From: CAIMZW01 sp037130455
GTDB lineage: Bacteria > Actinomycetota > Actinomycetes > Nanopelagicales > Nanopelagicaceae
Direction: 5' to 3'
Assembly (NCBI GenBank): GCA_037130455.1
Contig: JBAXSZ010000039.1
Coordinates: forward strand, 1 to 15,692
DNA length: 15,692 nt
Part shown: positions 6,793 to 14,994 of the stretch, in pieces
Position numbering within the stretch: the first letter of the stretch is position 1
Layout of the letters: each line of letters starts with the position of its first letter
Notes under the pieces: model-generated
What the model saw: only the letters and a program-made list of their open reading frames with translations
Told to the model about the DNA's origin: nothing
Database searches by the model: none
Position numbers and translations under genes: made by a program

Positions 6793-8603
6793 CTCAACCG
6801 AATTTCCCATTCACTGTGAATTCGGTTTTGGATTGTTGAAATAGCTCGGAAATTCTCTCTCAAGTGGCTTCGCGTCAAAGAATCTAGTTGTTCTGGAGAA
6901 ATCCAGGTAGAGCCAGCCCTGCCTTCTCGAATGGCCAAAATTTCCTGTTCGAAAATCATTTGATGGATGCTGGAAAAAGCATTGACGAGAATATCGCCTT
7001 CGTCGTTGAGCAAGATGCCGGCCACCTTTGCTCGATTGAGCCGATCAATCGTGCCGCCGCGGACATCTCCTTGGGCTATGGCTAACCAACGAGCCAAAGA
7101 TGAGATAGGCGTTAATCCACCATCTTTTAAGTTGAGCTCGCCTTTGTTCTCTCCGATTTGATGAACGACAAATTCGCGAACGAAGCCAATGGGAGGGCGT
7201 TTGGCAACGGCAAAGAGCAGTGATTGTTGAAGGAAGGCATGAGTTCTGGAAGTTTCCCTAATCGTTTCCGTGATAGTTCTTCCCAGGGCCATTTGCGTAA
7301 TCGGTTGACTATCTGCAGCCATAGCCGACAGAAGAAGCGCTCCAGCCAAAGTGGGGTCGGTCAACCAACCGCTGGAAGCCTTTATCCAGGATGATTTTGA
7401 GCGACTAAAAAGCAAATTGTCGGCATTGGCGCCATTGGAACATCGTTGCAGACCACACCTTTCCATAAGCAGCAAAAACTCTTGTGCGCTCTTTTGAATC
7501 TCAAGACTTGGGTCGGCACCATCCAGTGGGTCAGCCCAAACGATCGCGGTGTCTACATCAGAGATGGGCAACGGTTCACCTCTGGCCATGGATCCCAAGA
7601 TCAGCCACGAATGGTCAACTAGTGTGTTCTTTTCTGGTGCCAATTTGACTAAGCGAGTCAGAATTGCAGTGACAATGGCAGACATTAATGCACCTACATG
7701 CAACGAAGGAATGCCACTGTCGTGAAGCTCTACCAAAGTTGGCATTAGCAATCTGGAAGCGTCGAAAAGTTCTTCATCCGACTTAGCAGATTCGATTGCA
7801 ACCCGAATCATCAAAGGATTGCGAAGTTCCACTGAAGCCAGATCCATAGCGCGCACAACACCGATGGGATGACCCGAATCATTCAAGACGACTAAGTGAT
7901 GTACTCCTGATTCCACCATCCGAAGAAATGCAGTTGCCAAAGAAATGTTGTGGGGAATTGTTATGAGCGGGGAGTTCATGATCGTATGAACGGGGGAGTC
8001 GATGCTGATTTCGCCAACGCCGATTCGACTGCGAAAGTCGCGGTCGCTGATAATTCCCAGCCCTTGTGGCGATTTGATAATTGCACAGGACTGCTCTGCC
8101 GCGGACATGGCAATTGCAACTTCGCGAATTGAATCTGTAGCGTTGACCCAAACGATCTCGCGCATAAATTTAGTTACCAGCGCTTGCGCATCTGACATCA
8201 CGGCAGTGGCAGTTAAGCGGTTTCTGGTGACGGTAGTGCCAAACTGATTGAAATTTAAGGCACTTTGATTGTGGACAATTTCTCGCGGATCTGGCAGTCG
8301 GTAACACAAAGTATCTTCAGCGGCCCGAAACGAATATTGGGGAGGTAACCCCGCCAATAGCGAGGTATGCCCAAAAGCATCTCCCGAATCCAGAAGATCG
8401 ACAACATTGCCACGGTCCAAAACTTCTACTGAGCCAGTTCTGACAAGGTAAAAATGTTTTAACGGGTCGGATCCCACAACGACTATTACCGTGCCTTCGG
8501 CAAAATATTCAACTTCAATATTGGAAGACAACCGCTCTAGATCATCGGTTGATAAAGCGCTAAAAGAAGGATGTTTGGCCAGAAAGTCCGTGAACTCCTG
8601 CAT
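6789..8603 (-). CDS. cNMP-like/CBS/DUF294 nucleotidyltransferase protein
   Basis: Multidomain regulatory-looking protein of 604 aa. A cyclic-nucleotide-binding-like domain (about 1-120) is followed by a CBS pair (about 145-260). A nucleotidyltransferase domain related to the N-terminus of GlnD comes next (DUF294, about 285-425), with GSMARGE (337-343) and SDVDTA (348-353; D349 and D351 as metal ligands). A helical DUF294 C-terminal domain (about 455-595) ends the protein. In the first domain the canonical pocket residues are changed: FGE is FGH (H79), and the phosphate-contact arginine is replaced by Q89, so it probably does not bind cAMP in the standard way. CBS pairs usually sense adenosyl nucleotides. 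The transferred nucleotide and target are unknown. A good AGGGAGG site precedes the ATG. Confidence 0.9.
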   Translation of the reverse strand: MQEFTDFLAKHPSFSALSTDDLERLSSNIEVEYFAEGTVIVVVGSDPLKHFYLVRTGSVEVLDRGNVVDLLDSGDAFGHTSLLAGLPPQYSFRAAEDTLCYRLPDPREIVHNQSALNFNQFGTTVTRNRLTATAVMSDAQALVTKFMREIVWVNATDSIREVAIAMSAAEQSCAIIKSPQGLGIISDRDFRSRIGVGEISIDSPVHTIMNSPLITIPHNISLATAFLRMVESGVHHLVVLNDSGHPIGVVRAMDLASVELRNPLMIRVAIESAKSDEELFDASRLLMPTLVELHDSGIPSLHVGALMSAIVTAILTRLVKLAPEKNTLVDHSWLILGSMARGEPLPISDVDTAIVWADPLDGADPSLEIQKSAQEFLLLMERCGLQRCSNGANADNLLFSRSKSSWIKASSGWLTDPTLAGALLLSAMAADSQPITQMALGRTITETIRETSRTHAFLQQSLLFAVAKRPPIGFVREFVVHQIGENKGELNLKDGGLTPISSLARWLAIAQGDVRGGTIDRLNRAKVAGILLNDEGDILVNAFSSIHQMIFEQEILAIREGRAGSTWISPEQLDSLTRSHLRENFRAISTIQNRIHSEWEIRLR

Positions 8604-8649
8604 CGTCGGCCTCCCTAGGTGGACCCTTAGCCTCTAACGATAGTTTGGA

Positions 8650-9402
8650 TTATGGGCGACTTCCACCATCGACGACGACCACGCTTCCAAACATATAGTC
8701 AGAATCTTCTGACGCTAGAAAACTGACAGCCTTAGCAATATCTTCGACTGTTCCAATGCGACCGGCAGGTAATGATTGAGCCCATTTTTCCAAGGCATCT
8801 GGACGAGAGGTAATCCAGTCGGCCATTGGTGTGTCAATCAATCCAGGACAGACAACATTGGCTCGAATTCCTTTGCCACCAAAGTCCACAGTGATGGAGC
8901 GAGTCATCATGATGACCGCTGCTTTTGATACCGAATAAATGGGGCGCGTTGAACCTGCGTGTAATCCCGCAGTGGAAGCGATGTTAACAATTGAACCGCC
9001 ACCATTGGCGATCATTCCCGGGATGAAAGACTTACACGTTAGGAAAATGCCTTTTACATTGACATCCATCAGTAAGTCATATTGTTCGACGGTTGTTTGG
9101 GTTAAATCGTGTTCGAAGAAAACGCCGGCGGCATTGACCAAGAGCGTAGGTTGACCCAATTTTTCCAAAACTTGATTTCTAAGGTTAATGACCTGATCTT
9201 CATGACGAAGGTCGCACGAGATTGCTACGCTGCCAGGAATCTGCGCTGCGGCAATTTCTAGAGCATCTTGATGGAGATCGGTCAGCGCTATTGAGTAGCC
9301 CTGGCTGGCCAACTTTTTGGCGATACCTCCACCAATTCCACCGGCGGCACCTGTGACGACGGCAATCAAATTCCTTGTGGGACCGGTGGGGGTTATAGGC
9401 AT
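8650..9402 (-). CDS. Short-chain dehydrogenase/reductase (classical SDR)
   Basis: NAD(P)-dependent oxidoreductase of 250 aa with a full classical SDR set: the nucleotide-binding TGAAGGIG (17-24), NAAG (90-93), and the catalytic N115, S143, Y156 and K160 (YSVSK). D42 at the end of the second beta strand (LTDLH) favours NAD over NADP. The C-terminal VVVDGGSRP block matches the beta-ketoacyl-ACP reductase/glucose dehydrogenase-like branch, but the substrate cannot be named. An AAGGAG site 5 nt before the ATG fixes the start. It sits 46 bp upstream of the DUF294 gene on the same strand and may share a transcript. No functional link between them is evident. Confidence 0.92.
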   Translation of the reverse strand: MPITPTGPTRNLIAVVTGAAGGIGGGIAKKLASQGYSIALTDLHQDALEIAAAQIPGSVAISCDLRHEDQVINLRNQVLEKLGQPTLLVNAAGVFFEHDLTQTTVEQYDLLMDVNVKGIFLTCKSFIPGMIANGGGSIVNIASTAGLHAGSTRPIYSVSKAAVIMMTRSITVDFGGKGIRANVVCPGLIDTPMADWITSRPDALEKWAQSLPAGRIGTVEDIAKAVSFLASEDSDYMFGSVVVVDGGSRP

Positions 9403-9454
9403 GACGCTCCTTCGTGAGGTGATGTGGTGAGGAATTTAGAGTAAAAAAGGCAAG

Positions 9455-9528
9455 CGCGCCTGGCAGGAATCGAACCTGCGACAACCCGCTTAGAAGGCGG
9501 GTGCTCTATCCGACTGAGCTACAGGCGC
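9455..9528 (-). tRNA. tRNA-Arg(TCT)
   Basis: The reverse complement gives a complete cloverleaf: acceptor GCGCCTG with CAGGCGC, D-stem GCTC/GAGC, anticodon stem CCCGC/GCGGG with loop CTTCTAA (anticodon TCT, reads AGA), T-loop TTCGATT and discriminator G. The CCA end is not encoded, in contrast to tRNA-His in this window. It is divergent from ettA with 43 bp between them. Confidence 0.95.
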
Positions 9529-9571
9529 AATAATTTAAGTCTACCTAGTCAAACCACTAAGGTTTCTCACT

Positions 9572-11239
9572 ATGGCTGAGTTCATATATACAATGAAAAA
9601 GGCGCGAAAAGCGCATGGTGACAAGGTCATTTTGGACGACGTCACTTTGATGTTCCTACCAGGGGCCAAAATTGGTGTGGTCGGGCCAAACGGTGCCGGT
9701 AAGTCCACGGTCCTTCAGATTATGGCTGGACTTCAGCAACCTTCCAACGGCGAGGCATTTTTGACGCCAGGTTATTCCGTCGGCATCTTGTTGCAGGAGC
9801 CGCACCTGGATGATTCCAAGACAGTTCTGGAAAATGTTCAAGAAGGCGTGGCTGACACCATTGCCATCCTCAATCGATTTAACGAGGTCAGCGATGAAAT
9901 GGGAAACCCCGACGCCGACTATGACAAACTGCTTGCCGAGATGGGAAATCTCCAAGAACAGTTAGATCACCGAAATGCCTGGGAGTTAGATTCTCAATTA
10001 GAGCAGGCCATGGATGCGCTGCGTTGCCCACCTCCTGATGCCGATGTGAGCGTCCTCTCCGGTGGAGAGCGTCGCCGGGTAGCGCTCTGCAAGTTACTTC
10101 TGCAAGCGCCTGATCTCTTATTGCTAGATGAGCCAACTAACCACCTAGATGCCGAATCCGTTTTGTGGCTGGAACAATTCTTAAGCAAGTATCCGGGAAC
10201 CGTTGTCGCGATCACTCACGATCGATACTTCCTAGATAACGTCGCTCAATGGATTTTGGAGTTGGACCGAGGTCGTGCCTATCCATACGAAGGCAACTAC
10301 TCCACTTACCTGGAGACCAAGTCGACTCGTCTGAAAATTGAAGGCCAAAAGGATGCCAAGCGAGCTAAGCGCTTGAGTGAAGAACTTGAATGGGTTCGAA
10401 TGAACGCCAAAGGCCGCCAAGCAAAATCTAAATCTCGTCTGGCTAGATATGAAGAGATGGCTGCTGAAGCAGATAAGACCCGCAAGTTGGACTTCGAAGA
10501 AATTCAAATTCCACCGGGGCCGCGTCTTGGAAATATTGTTGTCGAAGTTGATCATCTGAAGAAAGGCTTCGGAGAACGCTTACTTATTGATGACCTCTCC
10601 TTCACTCTGCCGCGGAACGGAATCGTTGGAGTCATTGGACCCAACGGCGCGGGAAAGACCACGCTCTTCAAAACAATTCTTGGTCTTGAACCTGCCGACA
10701 GTGGCACGGTAAAGATTGGCGAAACCGTCAAGATTTCTTATGTCGATCAGTCCCGCGGTGGCATCGACCCAAAGAAAACATTATGGGAAGTAGTTTCCGA
10801 CGGTTTGGATTACATGAAAGTGGGAAATGTCGAAGTACCTTCCCGCGCTTATGTTTCTGCATTCGGATTTAAAGGCCCGGACCAACAGAAACCGGCCGGA
10901 GTCCTCTCTGGCGGTGAGCGAAACCGACTGAATTTGGCGCTGACCTTAAAGCAGGGTGGAAACCTGTTGCTGCTGGATGAGCCCACCAACGACCTGGATG
11001 TTGAAACCTTAGGTTCTCTAGAAAATGCTCTTCTGGAATTTCCTGGTTGCGCTGTTGTTATCTCTCACGATCGCTGGTTCCTGGACCGGATCGCCACTCA
11101 TATCTTGGCCTACGAAGGCGATTCGCAATGGTTCTGGTTTGAAGGAAACTTTGAATCGTACGAGCAGAACAAGATTTCCCGCCTTGGTGCCGAAGCAGCA
11201 AGGCCACACCGAGTCACCTATCGAAAGCTGACCAGGTAA
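9572..11239 (+). CDS. ettA: Energy-dependent translational throttle protein EttA (ABC-F)
   Basis: Soluble ABC-F ATPase that binds the ribosomal E site and gates the first elongation steps according to ATP/ADP ratio. Its 555 aa match EttA length. It has two ABC domains: Walker A GPNGAGKS at 38-45 and GPNGAGKTT at 356-364, signatures LSGGERRR at 162 and LSGGERNR at 445, Walker B LLLLDEPTNHLD (E187) and LLLLDEPTNDLD (E470), and histidines H216 and H499. The short arm insertion (about 88-135) and a basic interdomain linker (about 240-310, KGRQAKSKSRLARYEE) are as in EttA. There are no membrane segments, so it is not a drug exporter. Upstream, TAAGGT (9558) may act as a -10 or as a poorly spaced Shine-Dalgarno. 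Its stop overlaps the next start by one base (TAATG). Confidence 0.95.
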   Translation: MAEFIYTMKKARKAHGDKVILDDVTLMFLPGAKIGVVGPNGAGKSTVLQIMAGLQQPSNGEAFLTPGYSVGILLQEPHLDDSKTVLENVQEGVADTIAILNRFNEVSDEMGNPDADYDKLLAEMGNLQEQLDHRNAWELDSQLEQAMDALRCPPPDADVSVLSGGERRRVALCKLLLQAPDLLLLDEPTNHLDAESVLWLEQFLSKYPGTVVAITHDRYFLDNVAQWILELDRGRAYPYEGNYSTYLETKSTRLKIEGQKDAKRAKRLSEELEWVRMNAKGRQAKSKSRLARYEEMAAEADKTRKLDFEEIQIPPGPRLGNIVVEVDHLKKGFGERLLIDDLSFTLPRNGIVGVIGPNGAGKTTLFKTILGLEPADSGTVKIGETVKISYVDQSRGGIDPKKTLWEVVSDGLDYMKVGNVEVPSRAYVSAFGFKGPDQQKPAGVLSGGERNRLNLALTLKQGGNLLLLDEPTNDLDVETLGSLENALLEFPGCAVVISHDRWFLDRIATHILAYEGDSQWFWFEGNFESYEQNKISRLGAEAARPHRVTYRKLTR

Positions 11240-11649
11240 TGCGATTTCAAGGTAAGGCCCATGTGCGCTGGGATGACCTGGATGCTTTTGGTCACGTCAA
11301 CAACGCCACATATCTGACCTACGCCCAAGAAGCTCGGTCGGATTTCTTCTGGTTTTCTCGAGTTCGGGATGGGTTGACACCCATTCTCAGTGACATGGTG
11401 GTTGGTCGCACAGAAGTTGATTACTTGATCCCAATATTTGAGGGCAGTTTTGATCTGGATGTCAGCATTTGGGTTACAAAAATTGGAACCGCATCCTTTG
11501 CGCTGGAATATGAATTGACCAGTAAGAATGGATTGCACGCACGGGTTAAGACCGTCCAAGTGGCGGTGACAGATGCGAAGAACAAATCGAGACCTTTAAA
11601 TGATGCAGAGCGTTTATTCTTGTCGCAGTATTTAGAAGAGCCCGTTTAG
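11239..11649 (+). CDS. Acyl-CoA thioesterase, hotdog fold (4HBT family)
   Basis: Small 136-aa hotdog-fold protein expected to hydrolyse an acyl-CoA thioester. The N-terminal signature WDDLDAFGHVNNATYLTY (11-28) is the classic 4HBT/YbgC active-site helix, with D15 aligned to the catalytic aspartate of 4-hydroxybenzoyl-CoA thioesterase. The length is normal for one hotdog domain. The start overlaps the ettA stop by one base, so it is very likely translated by coupling from ettA. A thioesterase near ettA also occurs in mycobacteria (Rv2475c near Rv2477c, from memory). The physiological acyl substrate is unknown. Confidence 0.9.
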   Translation: MRFQGKAHVRWDDLDAFGHVNNATYLTYAQEARSDFFWFSRVRDGLTPILSDMVVGRTEVDYLIPIFEGSFDLDVSIWVTKIGTASFALEYELTSKNGLHARVKTVQVAVTDAKNKSRPLNDAERLFLSQYLEEPV

Positions 11650-11669
11650 CACGAACCGAGAGGAATCCC

Positions 11670-13343
11670 ATGTCCACTTCTCTACCTTCCCGAACTGAAC
11701 GGCCTTGGTGGCGCGATGCGGTCACCTACCAGATTTATATTCGCTCCTTTGCCGATGCCAATGGCGATGGCAAAGGCGATGTCGAAGGTATTCGTTCTAG
11801 ATTGCCGTACCTGAAGAAGTTGGGCATTGACGCCATATGGATCACCCCTTGGTACCCATCACCCCAAAATGATCATGGGTATGACGTTGCTGATTACATG
11901 AATATCGAACCTGATTACGGGACATTGGCAGAAGCTGAGCAGTTAATAAAAGAAGCGCACGATATGGGAATTCGTTTTATAGTCGATATCGTTCCCAACC
12001 ATTCTTCTGATCAACACAAATGGTTTCAAGATGCACTCAAGGCAGCACCTCATTCGCCAGAGCGCGCTCGCTATATCTTCCGTGAAGGTAAAGGTGCCAA
12101 CGGCGAACTTCCACCCAACAACTGGCAGGCGGTCTTTGGTGGGCCAGCATGGCATCGCATTACCGAAGCTGATGGAACTGCTGGCCAATGGTATTTACAC
12201 CTGTTCGCAGTAGAGCAGCCAGACTTCAATTGGGAGAATCCCGAAGTCAGGGCCCACTTTGAAGATGTATTGAAATTCTGGTTGGACCGTGGCGTCGATG
12301 GATTCCGTATCGACGTTGCTCATGGAATGATCAAAGAGCAAGGCCTTCCGGACATCACAACCGACCCAGAGTTATTAAAAGTTCAGAAGATGCCCTATTG
12401 GGATCAAGATGGCGTGCACGAAATTTATCGAGCGTGGCGCAAGATTCTAGATTCTTACCCAGATGATCGAATGGCCGTTGCCGAGGCCTGGGTGCCACCA
12501 ACAAGTTTGCCGTTGTATCTACGTAAAGATGAGCTTGCCAATTCGTTCAACTTCGATTTCCTTGATTCAAAATGGAGTCGAAAGGTCTTGAAGAAGAGCA
12601 TCGTTAGAACTATTAAAAATCTAGCGGGCGTTGATGCTCCTGCCTCTTGGGTTTTTAATAATCACGATGTCACCCGATCCGTTACCCGTTTTGATCTAGG
12701 TCTTAAAGGTGGCGGCGTCAGCAATCTGAAACAACGATTTGGAAATACTAAGAAATTCAATGCTGAACGAGGAGTACGTCGTGCTCGTGCCGGTGCGATG
12801 CTTATGTTCGCCCTTCCTGGTGGCGCTTATGTTTATCAAGGCGAAGAGTTGGGACTGCCAGAAGTTACCGATATTCCGCATAATCGTCTGACCGATCCTC
12901 GTTGGAAGATGAGCGAATATAAGGATCCAGGCCGCGATGGTTGTCGGGTTCCTCTTCCTTGGTCTTCAGATAGCTCTGGTTCCTACGGCTTTTCTACCAA
13001 TTCGGCGCTATCCGCTGAAGATTCTTGGTTACCTCAACCAACATGGTGGGGCAAGTATGGCGCTGACTCTCAGGAGAATGATCCTGATTCTTCACTCAAT
13101 ATTTATCGCAAGGCCTTAGCTATTCGAAAGAGCGAATCTGGTCTTGGCGATGGCAAATTGAAGTGGGTCGACTTGGGTAAAGATGTTCTTGCATTTTCTC
13201 GCGCTGGCAATTTCCTATGCTTAGTGAATTTTGGAGACCCTATCAAGGTACCTAAAGGCACCGAAGTTCTTCACTCCAGTTCGCCGTTGGATGGAAAAAA
13301 GATTCCAACCGACACAACTGTCTGGTTGCGCACCACTAAGTGA
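11670..13343 (+). CDS. aglA: GH13 alpha-glucosidase (oligosaccharide hydrolase)
   Basis: Retaining alpha-glycosidase of family GH13, probably releasing glucose from the non-reducing end of short alpha-glucans such as maltose or isomaltose. Its 557 aa contain the (beta/alpha)8 barrel from WWRDAVTYQIYIRSF (13) on. Conserved regions are visible: DIVPNHSS (106-113), GFRIDVAHG with nucleophile D215, AEAW with acid/base E272, and NNHD with D333. A smaller C-terminal beta domain begins near 475. No signal peptide is present, so it acts on imported sugar. Val follows the nucleophile, which in some GH13 enzymes goes with alpha-1,6 activity, but related actinobacterial enzymes vary. AGAGGA precedes the ATG. 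Its stop overlaps the MFS start (GTGA). The gene symbol is by analogy to mycobacterial aglA. Confidence 0.88.
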   Translation: MSTSLPSRTERPWWRDAVTYQIYIRSFADANGDGKGDVEGIRSRLPYLKKLGIDAIWITPWYPSPQNDHGYDVADYMNIEPDYGTLAEAEQLIKEAHDMGIRFIVDIVPNHSSDQHKWFQDALKAAPHSPERARYIFREGKGANGELPPNNWQAVFGGPAWHRITEADGTAGQWYLHLFAVEQPDFNWENPEVRAHFEDVLKFWLDRGVDGFRIDVAHGMIKEQGLPDITTDPELLKVQKMPYWDQDGVHEIYRAWRKILDSYPDDRMAVAEAWVPPTSLPLYLRKDELANSFNFDFLDSKWSRKVLKKSIVRTIKNLAGVDAPASWVFNNHDVTRSVTRFDLGLKGGGVSNLKQRFGNTKKFNAERGVRRARAGAMLMFALPGGAYVYQGEELGLPEVTDIPHNRLTDPRWKMSEYKDPGRDGCRVPLPWSSDSSGSYGFSTNSALSAEDSWLPQPTWWGKYGADSQENDPDSSLNIYRKALAIRKSESGLGDGKLKWVDLGKDVLAFSRAGNFLCLVNFGDPIKVPKGTEVLHSSSPLDGKKIPTDTTVWLRTTK

Positions 13344-14599
13344 AGTTTGCCAAAGTACATCCAGCCTGGACGGCTGCTGGCGTTACATTTCTGACCTTAA
13401 TGGCGACTGCCGGATTTCGATCTGCGCCATCCATTCTGATTGTGCCGTTGGAAGATGCTTTTGGGTGGGGTAGAGAATCAATCTCTCTAGCTATCAGCAT
13501 CAATGTTCTGCTCTTCGGTTTAACCGCCCCATTTGCGGCCGCGCTCATGGAGCGGTTCACGATTCGTCGTGTTGTCATGTGTGCATTAACCGCTGTCGGA
13601 GTTGGCGCTTTCTCTACTATCTGGATGACAAAACCGTGGCACTTAATTGCGCTGTGGGGTGTGGTGGTTGGCGTAGGAACAGGTTCTATGGCTTTGGTCT
13701 TTGCCGCATCTGTTGCCAATCGATGGTTTATTAAACGCAAAGGCTTGGTTATCGGGGGATTAACTGCCGCATCGGCCACAGGACAACTTATATTTCTTCC
13801 AGGACTTTCCTCTCTTGCAGTTCATCATGGTTGGAAAACTGTTTCCATGACAGTTGCGATTGCCGCTTGGGTAATGGTTCCGCTGATCGCGATTTTCTTG
13901 AAGGAGAGTCCAGCAACAGCTGGTATTACTCCTTACGGGGCGCCAGAAGATTGGTTTGAACATCCGCAAGTCCGACGAAATGCCGCCAAGCATGCGATCG
14001 ACACTTTGCGAGCCGGAATGAAGGAGAGCGATTTTTGGTATTTAGTTGGATCCTTCTTCGTCTGTGGGCTATCCACAAGCGGCTTAGTCGGTACTCACTT
14101 TATTCCAGCGTCGCACGATCACGGCATGATGGAGGTAACCGCCGCCAGTTTGTTAGCCATGATTGGTGTTTTCGATGTGATTGGAACGATTTTTTCAGGT
14201 TGGTTAACCGATCGTATCGACCCAAGAAAATTGTTGTTCTTCTATTACTTGCTTCGTGGACTTTCGCTCTTCCTCTTGCCTTCTATTTTGTTTTCAAGCA
14301 TCCATGCTTCAACCGTGGTCTTCGTTATCTTCTACGGTCTGGATTGGGTTGCAACTGTTCCACCGACCATCGTTCTATGCCGAAGAGTTTTAGGTGCAGA
14401 GCATGGAACTGTGGTTTATGGCTGGGTCTTTGCCGCGCATCAAATTGGTGGATCAATAGCAGCCTTTGGAGCAGCAGTCTTGCGAGTCAAATTTGGAAAC
14501 TATTCCAGCGCCTTCTACATCAGCGGAATCCTCTGTGTAATAACTTCATATTTTGTCTTGCAGATAGGGAAACGAAGAGAGAAAGCGCTAGCGGCATGA
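13340..14599 (+). CDS. MFS transporter (monocarboxylate/oxalate-formate-antiporter-like)
   Basis: Integral membrane carrier of 419 aa with about twelve helices in two six-helix halves joined by a charged cytoplasmic loop around residues 196-232. The first half resembles the OxlT/monocarboxylate branch: the FGWGRESISLAISI block, GVGTGSMA and an NRWFIKRKGLVIGG loop. The second half has the DRIDPRK loop typical of MFS after helix 8. Substrate assignment is uncertain: a small organic acid is suggested by the branch, while the alpha-glucosidase upstream would suggest a sugar. The start is GTG at 13340, overlapping the alpha-glucosidase stop by 4 bp, and the stop overlaps the globin ATG (ATGA), so translation is probably coupled on both sides. 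Confidence 0.85.
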   Translation: MKFAKVHPAWTAAGVTFLTLMATAGFRSAPSILIVPLEDAFGWGRESISLAISINVLLFGLTAPFAAALMERFTIRRVVMCALTAVGVGAFSTIWMTKPWHLIALWGVVVGVGTGSMALVFAASVANRWFIKRKGLVIGGLTAASATGQLIFLPGLSSLAVHHGWKTVSMTVAIAAWVMVPLIAIFLKESPATAGITPYGAPEDWFEHPQVRRNAAKHAIDTLRAGMKESDFWYLVGSFFVCGLSTSGLVGTHFIPASHDHGMMEVTAASLLAMIGVFDVIGTIFSGWLTDRIDPRKLLFFYYLLRGLSLFLLPSILFSSIHASTVVFVIFYGLDWVATVPPTIVLCRRVLGAEHGTVVYGWVFAAHQIGGSIAAFGAAVLRVKFGNYSSAFYISGILCVITSYFVLQIGKRREKALAA

Positions 14600-14985
14600 G
14601 TGAAAATCAAGGCCAGGCTCTTTATGAAAAAGTCGGTGGACACGGAACATTCGTAACTATCGTGGATGGTTTTTACGACCAACTAGCTAATGAACCATTG
14701 CTTTTAGCAATGTATCCCAAGAAGGATATGGCTGGCGCCAAGGAACGCCTTCTGCTTTTCCTAGAGCAGTACTGGGGTGGTCCCACGACTTATTCCGATC
14801 AACGTGGCCACCCACGGCTTCGGATGCGCCATGGTGGATTTCATATTGGCCAAGCGGAGAAGGAAGCCTGGCTGCGCTGCGCCCATGCCGCCATTATTGA
14901 TGTGGAGATAGAGGAAGCACTTAAAGAAGAACTTTGGGAGTATTTTCAATACGCAGCCCATTCCATGGTGAACCAACCAGAGTAG
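14596..14985 (+). CDS. glbO: Truncated hemoglobin, group II (TrHbO)
   Basis: Heme protein with the 2-on-2 globin fold that binds O2 and reacts with NO or peroxide; the cellular role is not settled. Its 129 aa are the normal TrHbO length. Key positions are present: Y27 (B10), Y40 (CD1), the proximal H79 (F8) in LRMRHGGFHIG, and W92 (G8), the group II marker. The ATG at 14596 overlaps the MFS stop (ATGA). The open frame continues much further upstream, but that part is the MFS gene read in another frame. In M. tuberculosis glbO (Rv2470) sits beside aglA (Rv2471), recalled from memory, so this neighbourhood appears conserved. It is followed after 9 bp by the aldolase. Confidence 0.93.
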   Translation: MSENQGQALYEKVGGHGTFVTIVDGFYDQLANEPLLLAMYPKKDMAGAKERLLLFLEQYWGGPTTYSDQRGHPRLRMRHGGFHIGQAEKEAWLRCAHAAIIDVEIEEALKEELWEYFQYAAHSMVNQPE

Positions 14986-14994
14986 CCTTTTCGA

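Noticed and set aside
9529..9571. Promoter elements for the divergent tRNA-Arg and ettA
   Set aside because: Several TANNNT hexamers occur (for example TAGACT for the tRNA and TAAGGT for ettA), but no convincing -35 partner or unique choice could be made.
14035..14595. Long N-terminal extension of the globin frame
   Set aside because: It overlaps the clearly real MFS gene in another frame, has no globin or other family signature, and the ATG at 14596 gives a normal-length TrHbO with an ATGA overlap.
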